Of a stretch of DNA of 17,989 nucleotides, positions 11,843-17,971 are shown in pieces. This stretch comes from JAGLQA01 sp023135565 (GTDB lineage Bacteria; Acidobacteriota; Aminicenantia; UBA2199). The translations under genes were made by a program, and so were the position numbers. The notes beneath the pieces were generated by a model. That model worked only from the letters and a program-made list of their open reading frames with translations, had not been told where the DNA came from and made no database searches. The DNA lies in NCBI GenBank assembly GCA_030639305.1, contig DAOWCY010000150.1, positions 1 to 17,989 of the forward strand, in the 5' to 3' direction. Every line of letters begins with the position of its first letter. Position 1 is the first letter of the stretch.

Positions 11843-13245
11843 GAGTCTTCTCCAAATACGTAAATTCGCCCGTCCGCCGCCCCGGTGACGATTAGTCCCC
11901 CAGCCACAGCGGGACAGCCGATAATGGCCGCGCCTATTTCATAAGACCAAATTTCTTTGCCGGTGCGCAGGTCGATCATATAGAGCCTGCCGTCCGTAGA
12001 AGCAGCGACGACTTTGTTCCCGGCAATCACAGGCGAACTGTCTACGTCGTCGCGAGTCCGGAAAACCCAAACCTTCCGCCCTGTGCGGCGGTCTACGCAG
12101 TGTACGCAGCCATCGCGCGAGCCGATGACTACATGCTCCCGGCCCACGGCGGGTGAGGAAAAAAAGGCTTCGCCCTTTCTTTTATCCCCATATTCCCAAA
12201 GGATTTTTTTATTCTCGATGTCGATGCAGGCCAGTTTATTACCATAATGGCCGAGATAGGCCCGGTTGCCCACTAAAGCGGCGGAACCGGGAATATAAGA
12301 ACCTACCGGGACTTCGCCTTTTTTCCTGCCGTCGAGAACCGAGAGGATGCGGAGTTTCTCGTCACAGCCGCCGAAAATAATAATTTCGCCGTCCGTGGCC
12401 GGAGCGCCGTTAATAAAATGATCGGTTTCATGTGTCCATTTTATAAGAAAATTTTGCCTTCGGGGGTGCGGCGCACCCACCCTCTTAGCCTCCGGCGGCC
12501 CTGCCGGGGGCCAAACTTTTGAAAAAGTTTGAACAAAACTTTTGTTTAAAAAGCTCCTCATAGGCTCCCCGCGCCGCGGGACCCCAAAAAACTTTTGATT
12601 ATCGGAGAAACAGTACATTTTGTTATCATGACTGCCTACGAAAATCAATTTCTCCGGGCTGCCTGGCTTCTTTACCCAATTGGCCGAGCCGTAGATAGGG
12701 CCTTCGGTTTCGGCTTTCCAGGAAACCTCGCCGCTGCGGGCATGCAAAGCAAAAAAATCACCGCTTAAAGAACCGATATAAAGAAATTCATCCGCCAGCA
12801 GCGGCGAAGCTTCTATATCGTCACCGGCGTCGAACTCCCAGGTTTTGGCGCCGGTTTTTAAATCCAGGGCGTATACTTTGCCGTCTGTAGAACCGGTGAA
12901 CACCAGCCCGAAACCGATCACCGGCGAAGAAATAATTTCGGAACCGGTTTTGAAATTCCATAACAAAACGGGTTTTTCGGGTGGTTCGTCCTGCGTAGTT
13001 CCCGACAGCGCCGTATCGCCGCGGAAAATAGGCCAGCTAATGGACTCATAATTTATTTCTTTTTTTTTCACTTCTTTTTTTTCGGAACAAGCAAAAAAAA
13101 GAAGAGAAACTATAATAAGAAATAACACAAACCGGTTTGCTGGACTCCCTCCCCACGAAGTGGGGTCAATAAAAGTTTTTTGGGGGTGCAGGGGGCGATT
13201 TTTCAAAAAAGCCCCCTGCCCGCCGGAGGCAATATCTTTAATCAT
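11839..13245 (-). CDS. PQQ-like beta-propeller lipoprotein, 468 aa, with two in-frame repeat inserts
   Basis: Propeller protein of BamB/quinoprotein-like fold, with blade motifs such as YALDLKTGAKTWEF, FALHARSGEVSWK, HCVDRRTGRKVWVF and YMIDLRTGKEIWSY. A hydrophobic segment with lipobox LFFAC puts the lipid-bearing Cys at 53, so the mature protein would be membrane-anchored outside the cytoplasm. Residues about 5-35, ahead of the signal peptide, and about 48 residues between the blades SDN and FLIKWTHE are encoded by palindromic repeats. The ATG at 13245 has GAGGGG upstream and overlaps the previous stop by eight bases. An alternative start at GTG 13128 would avoid the N-terminal insert but lacks a well-placed Shine-Dalgarno. 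Confidence 0.83.
   Translation of the reverse strand: MIKDIASGGQGAFLKNRPLHPQKTFIDPTSWGGSPANRFVLFLIIVSLLFFACSEKKEVKKKEINYESISWPIFRGDTALSGTTQDEPPEKPVLLWNFKTGSEIISSPVIGFGLVFTGSTDGKVYALDLKTGAKTWEFDAGDDIEASPLLADEFLYIGSLSGDFFALHARSGEVSWKAETEGPIYGSANWVKKPGSPEKLIFVGSHDNKMYCFSDNQKFFGVPRRGEPMRSFLNKSFVQTFSKVWPPAGPPEAKRVGAPHPRRQNFLIKWTHETDHFINGAPATDGEIIIFGGCDEKLRILSVLDGRKKGEVPVGSYIPGSAALVGNRAYLGHYGNKLACIDIENKKILWEYGDKRKGEAFFSSPAVGREHVVIGSRDGCVHCVDRRTGRKVWVFRTRDDVDSSPVIAGNKVVAASTDGRLYMIDLRTGKEIWSYEIGAAIIGCPAVAGGLIVTGAADGRIYVFGEDS
12454..12601. repeat. Palindromic repeat, copy 6, inside the propeller lipoprotein gene
   Basis: Near-complete copy. Border TTGCCTTCGG, hairpin GGGTGC-GGC-GCACCC (12464-12478), second border GCCTCCGGCGGC, CCCTGCCGGGGGC, the CAAACTTTT-GA-AAAAGTTTG inverted repeat, CTCATAGGCTCCCC, hairpin CCCGC-GCC-GCGGG (12568-12580) and the terminal CTTTTGATTAT. 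The gene is read against this sense, the direction in which the core lacks stop codons. About 147 bases are added, a multiple of three. Confidence 0.88.
13141..13233. repeat. Palindromic repeat, copy 7, at the start of the propeller lipoprotein gene
   Basis: Opposite orientation to copy 6. Hairpin CCCCAC-GAA-GTGGGG (13151-13165), a CAATAAAAGTTTTTTGGGGG block, stem GCAGGGGGC/GCCCCCTGC (13188-13196 and 13211-13219) around exactly the same 14-base loop as copy 2, and border CGCCGGAGGCAA. It falls right after the fourth codon (MIKD) and adds about 31 codons before the signal peptide. Confidence 0.85.
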
Positions 13246-14962
13246 TTTTATTCCCCTCTAATTTTTCTCGAAAGGCAAGTGCGCCGGTGGGACAGGCTGC
13301 GACGCATTCCCAGGCTGTTTTTTGCAGCCCGCGACTGAGCGGCTCTTTAAACGGCGCTTCTACCCGGGCTTCAAAACCGCGATTAACAAAAGTCAAACCG
13401 AAATCCTCCCCGGCTTTTTTACTAATCTGTACGCATAAACCGCACTTGATGCACTTGCCCGGCTCATAAATCACCAACTCATGCTGGACGAATCGCTCGA
13501 ATTTTCTTCTTTCGGTCAACTTGAAACGCCCCTGGTCCGCGCCGTACTCTTCCGCATAACGGCGCAGCTTGCACGAGTCGGGCTTGCGGCAGTCGCATAG
13601 AAAACAGCGCGCCGCTTCTTTTACCGCTTCCGCTTCCGAATAACCCTTCCTGTATTCCTCGTAAACCTTCGTAGACAACACAAATGTTTCTTTCTTACCC
13701 GACTTTCTTATCACATTTACCGGCTGCGGATGTTGTGCGTCCTTTGAAAATCCACTCCTGGGGACTACCCGCCCGTACGCCGCCGCCTCTTTGCTAAACT
13801 CCTCAATTTCGCCGCTGCGCAGCTTCCCCAGCCGCGAATCAAAAGGGCGCGGGAGCGAGGGGGCGGCGCCCCCGGCCGATGAGGGGCCTGAAAATCCTTC
13901 AGACGATAAATACGAAGAAACCGAATAGGCGATCCCTTTGCCATGAGCCAGCGCACGAATAGCCAGCCTGCTTTCAGCGGCGGCATTACCTCCGGCAAAA
14001 ACTCCCGGCACAGAGGTTGCAAAAGTGCTTTTATTTATTACGATGCCCCGGCTCGATAGTTCGATGCCGCTATTCTCTAATAACGGGGGTTCTACTTTTC
14101 CTATAGTTAAGACAACCGCGTCGTATTGCTTTTTTAGTTCTTCTAATTGGACATCGCTGCCCAAAGCCTGCTCTAAACGAAATTCGACGCCCAACCGGGA
14201 GATTTGTTCGATCTCCGCGTCCAACACCGATCCCGGTAAGTTTTCCCGCGTTATGCCGTAACGCAGCATGCCGCCGGGCCGGGCATTACGATCATAAACC
14301 GTGCATTCATGGCCCTCCCGAAGCAAATAAAACGCGGCGGCAAGACCGGCGGGACCCGCGCCCACTACAGCTATCTTTTTGCCGGATTTTTCTTTAACTT
14401 CCGGGCGGTAAGGCACATCCCGGGTCAGGTCCAGGTCTGAGGCAAAACGTTTCAAATAACAAATGGAAACCGGGTCGTCAGAGGCTTTCCGGCGGCACAC
14501 TTTTTCGCAGGGGGCCGGACAAATACGCCCCAAAACAGCGGGCAAAGCAATGTCTCGCTTAATGACCTCGATAGCGTCGGCAAACCTTTTCTCTTTAATC
14601 AACCGGATCATTAGCGGGATGTCCATATGGGCCGGACAGGCGCGGCGGCAGGGCGCTTCGCAATCACCCACATGTTCGCTCAACAAAAAATCTAAGGCGT
14701 CTTTACGGGCTGCTTTTACTTTTTCGCTGGCAGTTTCGATTTGCAAGCCTTCGGAAACAGCCTGGGAACAGGCAGGCAGTAGTCTGCCGGATTTTGTCTC
14801 TTCAACCGCACAAATCATGCAAGAAGTAAAATGTTCGTGCCCGTCCAAATAACACAAAGTAGGAATAGGTATGCTTAATTCAGCGGCGGCGGTTAGAATC
14901 GTACTACCTTCAGGCACAGTCACCGACCGGTTATCTATTTTTAATCTAATAGGATTTTTCAT
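13238..14962 (-). CDS. GltD-like Fe-S flavoprotein with NuoG-type [2Fe-2S] N-terminus, 574 aa
   Basis: Soluble redox subunit. Residues 1-80 are a [2Fe-2S] ferredoxin domain like that of NuoG/HydA (C37, C48, C51, C65). Residues 85-180 are the GltD/NfnB N-terminal Fe-S domain (C101, C105, C109, C148, C152, C156). The FAD-binding domain follows (GAGPAGLAAA, 201-210; VPGVFAGGN, 318-326), but the usual second Rossmann domain for NAD(P)H between about 290 and 305 is missing. The C-terminal NuoG-like ferredoxin region has C504, C507, C510, C553 and C557. Together with the NuoE-NuoF fusion upstream it recalls the Sporomusa-type Nfn (Stn) and related bifurcating complexes. The ATG at 14962 starts the ferredoxin fold and has AAGG eight bases upstream, within a repeat end. 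The last codons overlap the next gene by eight bases. Confidence 0.85.
   Translation of the reverse strand: MKNPIRLKIDNRSVTVPEGSTILTAAAELSIPIPTLCYLDGHEHFTSCMICAVEETKSGRLLPACSQAVSEGLQIETASEKVKAARKDALDFLLSEHVGDCEAPCRRACPAHMDIPLMIRLIKEKRFADAIEVIKRDIALPAVLGRICPAPCEKVCRRKASDDPVSICYLKRFASDLDLTRDVPYRPEVKEKSGKKIAVVGAGPAGLAAAFYLLREGHECTVYDRNARPGGMLRYGITRENLPGSVLDAEIEQISRLGVEFRLEQALGSDVQLEELKKQYDAVVLTIGKVEPPLLENSGIELSSRGIVINKSTFATSVPGVFAGGNAAAESRLAIRALAHGKGIAYSVSSYLSSEGFSGPSSAGGAAPSLPRPFDSRLGKLRSGEIEEFSKEAAAYGRVVPRSGFSKDAQHPQPVNVIRKSGKKETFVLSTKVYEEYRKGYSEAEAVKEAARCFLCDCRKPDSCKLRRYAEEYGADQGRFKLTERRKFERFVQHELVIYEPGKCIKCGLCVQISKKAGEDFGLTFVNRGFEARVEAPFKEPLSRGLQKTAWECVAACPTGALAFREKLEGNKND
13837..13887. repeat. 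Probable degenerate palindromic repeat inside the GltD-like gene
   Basis: The coding strand reads CCCCTCAT, a hairpin GGGGGC-GCC-GCCCCC, a C-rich stretch and CCCTTTTGATTCGCGG. This matches the order of the right half of full copies (CCCCTCATAGGC, hairpin, C run, CTTTTGATTAT). It encodes residues about 359-376, a Gly/Ala/Ser/Pro-rich linker between the FAD domain and RLGKLRSGEIEEF. It is shorter and more diverged than the others, so this call is less sure. Confidence 0.5.
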
Positions 14963-14965
14963 TTT

Positions 14966-15183
14966 CTTGCCTTCGGCGACCCTGCCGGGGGCCAAACTTT
15001 TGAAAAAGTTTGAACAAAACTTTTGATGAGCGATAAGCTTTTCCGCCTTGAGAAAAACCCCTCATAGGCTCCCCACGCAGTGGGGTTTGATCAAAACTTT
15101 TGATGAGCGATGAGCTTTTCTGCCTTGAGAAAAGCCCCTCATAGGCTCCCCGCTCCGCGGGGCCCCCCCAAAACTTTTGATTA
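14966..15183. repeat. Palindromic repeat, copy 8, with a 77-bp tandem duplication
   Basis: Fills the 240-base gap between the NuoE-NuoF fusion and the GltD-like gene. Border TTGCCTTCGGCG, CCCTGCCGGGGGC, and inverted repeat CAAACTTTT-GA-AAAAGTTTG (14993-15012). A 77-base unit starting AAAACTTTTGATGAGCGAT occurs at 15016-15092 and 15093-15169, and a third partial unit begins at 15170. The two hairpins differ, CCCCAC-GCA-GTGGGG (15071-15085) and CCCCGC-TCC-GCGGGG (15148-15162), although the flanks are almost the same. Confidence 0.9.
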
Positions 15184-15202
15184 TTAAGTATCTTGAGCGA
15201 AA

Positions 15203-17719
15203 TCATGTTACACTCACCGCGTCATTGGGACAGACATTTAAACAAGTACCGCATTTGATGCACTTTTCCTGTATGATTTCGTGCTTCTTATAAGGCGTGA
15301 GAGGAATCGCGTCCGCCGGACACTGCTGGGCGCAAATAGTACAGCCGATGCAACTGCCGTTCACCGAATAACTTATTAATGCTTTGCAGCGTTTGGCCGG
15401 ACAGGTTCCTTCTAAATGCGCTTCATACTCTACTTTGAAATATCGCAGCGTGGTCAAAACCGGGTTTGGCGCGGTTTTACCTAATCCGCAGAGACTGCCC
15501 TGTTTGGTCTTGGCGGCGATCTCTTCTAAATTGTCTAAATCTTCCCGGCTCCCTTTCCCGGCGCAGAGCTTCTCCAGGATATCCAGCATCAACCGGGTGC
15601 CGATACGACAAAAAGTACACTTACCGCAAGACTGCGCACAGGTGAAAGTAAGAAAATAACGGGCAATATCCACCATACAGTCCCGGTCATCCATTACCAA
15701 CAAACCGCCGGAACCCATCATAGCGCCCACCCGGGTCAGGTCTTCATAATCCACCCGCGTATCCGCCAGCGCGGCAGGCACACAGCCGCCGGAAGGCCCG
15801 CCGATCTGCACCGCCTTAAAAGGCCGGCCCTGCTCGATACCGCCGCCGATCTCCTCTACGATCTCGCGAATAGTGATGCCCATAGGCACTTCGATCAAAC
15901 CGCCGCGGGCAATTTTCCCGGCCAGGGAAAACACTTTCGTGCCTTTGCTTTTGTCCGTGCCTAATTGGGCGAAAGCGTCGGCCCCATGACGAAAAATCCA
16001 CGGCGCTGCAGCCATGGTCTCGCAATTATTCACCAACGTAGGCCTGCCCCACAAACCTTTTTGGGCCGGGTAAGGCGGACGAAAAGCAGGCATGCCCCTC
16101 CGGCCTTCGATAGAAGCGATGAGCGCCGTCTCTTCACCGCAAACGAAAGCCCCGGCTCCTTCCATAATCTCTAAGCTCAGAGTAAAATCGCTGCCCGGAT
16201 TATCATCGAAAGTTTTTGCGGGGAGAGCCGATGCGGAAACAGCCATCGAGGGGCTTCCGGGTGACAAGAGGTCATCCGGCATTCCTTCGATATTCGATAT
16301 TCTTCCCCTTCCCTGGAGGAGTCCCGCTTTGCGGCACATTTCGATAGCTGCCCTGACCCGCTGCACAGCCAGGGGGTACTCGGCGCGGATATAAAAATAC
16401 CCGCTGGAAGCGCCCACTGCATAAGCAAAAATAAGCATACCTTCGATCACTCGAAAAGGATAAGATTCCAGGATCATGCGGTCCATAAAAGCGCCGGGGT
16501 CGCCTTCGTCGCCGTTGCAGATAATAAAGACGGCCTCTTCTTTTTCATCGCTCTTGCTTTTTTTACCTGCCGGGCCTGTCTTTTTTATGTTATCTCCTGC
16601 TTGGCGGGCCGCTTGTAATTTTTTCCAGGTAGGGAAACCGGCTCCGCCCCTACCTCTTAAACCGCTTTTTTTGATTTGCTCGATAACCTCCTGCGGGGAA
16701 AGTTTAGCTAGACAGTGTGCTAAAGCCTGGAAACCGCCCATGGCACGATATTCGTCCAGGTCGAGAGGATCGATCTGACCGCAGAACTCGGTGGCAATAT
16801 GGCGCTGTCTATCTAAGAAAGCGGAGACCGCTTCATCCCGTTGATGCAGCGGATGGCGTTCAAAGCCACTGCTGCTTTTGTTTTCCAGGATATTTTCTAC
16901 TAAATTTACGGCAGCGTTTTTGATCCGGCTGCGGAAGGATTTCGGTTTAAAGTGGTTTAGCAGGATGCGTTTTACATCTTCAGGTTGTACTTTATCGTAA
17001 AGCAGCGGTTCTTGTCCCGGCAGGCACACTTCCAGCAGTGGTGTGCGGTGACACATGCCCACGCAGCCCACCCTTTTGACCCGGGTGCGAACCCCGGTAC
17101 CGGCAAAATTTTTCTCGATAGCCTGCTGTACTTTGCTGCTGCCTCCGGCAATGCAGCAGGAACCTAAGCCGATTTTGATCTCGCCTTCTTCCTGCCCGCT
17201 GTGTTGGGTTTCCCGGGCTGCGCCGCTGCCCCGCTCCCCGGCGGAAAGAAAATCTTTCAGCACATTGGTCACGCCCGCGGGCTGCACTTTCCCATAGGTG
17301 ACGTTGTCGATCTGCACCACCGGGGCCAGGGTGCAGCAGCCTAAGCAGGCCACTTCTTGCAGGGTAAATTGTTTTTTAGGGTCTGTATCCCGGTTCGGCT
17401 CGATGCTCAATTCGCGGCGAAAAGCATCCAGTACTAACCCCGCCCCTTTCACATGGCAGGCAGTGCCCGTGCACACATGGATAATGTGTTCGCCTACCGG
17501 TAAGTGGCGGAACTGGGAATAGAAAGTAGACACGCCCGCGATAGCAGCCGGGGTAATGTTTGTGATTTCGCAGATGCGGCGCAGGGCCTGTTCCGGCAGG
17601 TAATTATATTTTGCCTGCACTGCATGTAGGAGGGGGATCACAGCGGCGGCGTTTGTACCGGTTTCGGCGGCGAGGCGATCTGTTTCTACGTTTAAAGTAT
17701 TGGGGTCTTCGTACATCAT
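15203..17719 (-). CDS. NuoE-NuoF fusion flavoprotein with C-terminal 2[4Fe-4S] ferredoxin, 838 aa
   Basis: NADH-binding subunit of a soluble redox complex. The N-terminal NuoE-like thioredoxin fold (1-160) has [2Fe-2S] ligands C83, C88, C125 and C129. A second thioredoxin-like [2Fe-2S] domain (182-260; C188, C219, C223) is typical of HydB-type proteins. The NuoF core (320-775) has the NADH/FMN motifs GLRGRGGAGFPTWKK (353-367) and CNGDEGDPGAFMDR (401-414), EGRRGMP (538-544) and the N3-type [4Fe-4S] ligands C698, C701, C704 and C744. The C-terminus is a 2[4Fe-4S] ferredoxin (C790, C793, C796, C800; C820, C823, C826, C830). Residues about 468-510 and 373-395 are inserts relative to usual NuoF. 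First gene behind the promoter; ATG 17719 (or 17716), without a clear Shine-Dalgarno. Hydrogenase or transhydrogenase partner remains open, but no hydrogenase subunit is in the window. Confidence 0.92.
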   Translation of the reverse strand: MMYEDPNTLNVETDRLAAETGTNAAAVIPLLHAVQAKYNYLPEQALRRICEITNITPAAIAGVSTFYSQFRHLPVGEHIIHVCTGTACHVKGAGLVLDAFRRELSIEPNRDTDPKKQFTLQEVACLGCCTLAPVVQIDNVTYGKVQPAGVTNVLKDFLSAGERGSGAARETQHSGQEEGEIKIGLGSCCIAGGSSKVQQAIEKNFAGTGVRTRVKRVGCVGMCHRTPLLEVCLPGQEPLLYDKVQPEDVKRILLNHFKPKSFRSRIKNAAVNLVENILENKSSSGFERHPLHQRDEAVSAFLDRQRHIATEFCGQIDPLDLDEYRAMGGFQALAHCLAKLSPQEVIEQIKKSGLRGRGGAGFPTWKKLQAARQAGDNIKKTGPAGKKSKSDEKEEAVFIICNGDEGDPGAFMDRMILESYPFRVIEGMLIFAYAVGASSGYFYIRAEYPLAVQRVRAAIEMCRKAGLLQGRGRISNIEGMPDDLLSPGSPSMAVSASALPAKTFDDNPGSDFTLSLEIMEGAGAFVCGEETALIASIEGRRGMPAFRPPYPAQKGLWGRPTLVNNCETMAAAPWIFRHGADAFAQLGTDKSKGTKVFSLAGKIARGGLIEVPMGITIREIVEEIGGGIEQGRPFKAVQIGGPSGGCVPAALADTRVDYEDLTRVGAMMGSGGLLVMDDRDCMVDIARYFLTFTCAQSCGKCTFCRIGTRLMLDILEKLCAGKGSREDLDNLEEIAAKTKQGSLCGLGKTAPNPVLTTLRYFKVEYEAHLEGTCPAKRCKALISYSVNGSCIGCTICAQQCPADAIPLTPYKKHEIIQEKCIKCGTCLNVCPNDAVSVT
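16286..16302 (-). repeat. Period-7 tandem repeat inside the NuoF part
   Basis: The plus strand reads TTCGATA twice and then TTC; the coding strand reads GAATATCGAATATCGAA and encodes RISNIEG (472-478). It lies in an insert of about 40 residues between AGLL and the conserved LEIMEGAGAFVCGEE, where NuoF proteins normally have only a short loop. Confidence 0.55.
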
Positions 17720-17762
17720 TTATTATTACGGATTATTAGGCCAACCGGTTATCTAAGCCCCC

Positions 17763-17791
17763 ATTCTAAATTGTTTCTACGTTGATGTCAA
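17763..17791 (-). promoter_or_regulatory. Near-consensus promoter of the long minus-strand operon
   Basis: On the minus strand TTGACA (plus 17786-17791) and TAGAAT (plus 17763-17768) are 17 bases apart. Transcription would begin near 17756, giving a leader of about 37 bases before the ATG at 17719. The half-sites GTCAA (17787-17791) and TTGAC (17798-17802) form a short inverted repeat over the -35 box, a possible regulator site. Confidence 0.72.
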
Positions 17792-17802
17792 GCCTCTTTG
17801 AC

Positions 17803-17971
17803 GTAACTATTCAGTGTTGGGAAAAGAAAAACTCAAAGCTTTTGTAGGGGGCTTTTCGCTTTTTTAAACAAAAGTTTTGTTCAAACTTTTTCAAAAGTTT
17901 GGCCCCCGGCAGGGACCTGCCGCGCAGCGGCTTAACGCCACCCCACGCGCGTGGGGCCGCCGGAGGCAAGC
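17803..17971. repeat. Modular palindromic repeat, copy 9 (inverted)
   Basis: Lies just upstream of the operon promoter. From 17803 to 17914 it is nearly the reverse complement of 65-178, including an extension (GCGAAAAGCCCC, CTACAAAAGCTTTG, ACTGAA, AGTTAC) that other copies lack. Then follow two hairpins with different stems, GCCGC-GCA-GCGGC (17919-17931) and CCCCAC-GCGC-GTGGGG (17941-17956), and the border GCCGCCGGAGGCAAG. The last 18 bases of the window show nothing I can name. Confidence 0.85.

Noticed and set aside
13765..14022. 85-codon minus-strand frame within the GltD-like gene
   Set aside because: Alternate-frame shadow in GC-rich coding sequence; the main frame carries the conserved motifs.
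14963..14995. Eleven extra residues at the N-terminus of the GltD-like protein
   Set aside because: They are repeat-encoded (LAPGRVAEGK type); the ferredoxin fold begins at the ATG 14962.
15016..15181. CRISPR array
   Set aside because: The 77-base units are directly adjacent, with no variable spacers of constant length and no cas genes; this is a tandem duplication.
65..17971. Insertion sequence or transposon with its own transposase
   Set aside because: No transposase, integrase or reverse transcriptase motif occurs in any frame; the repeats are non-coding or host-frame elements.
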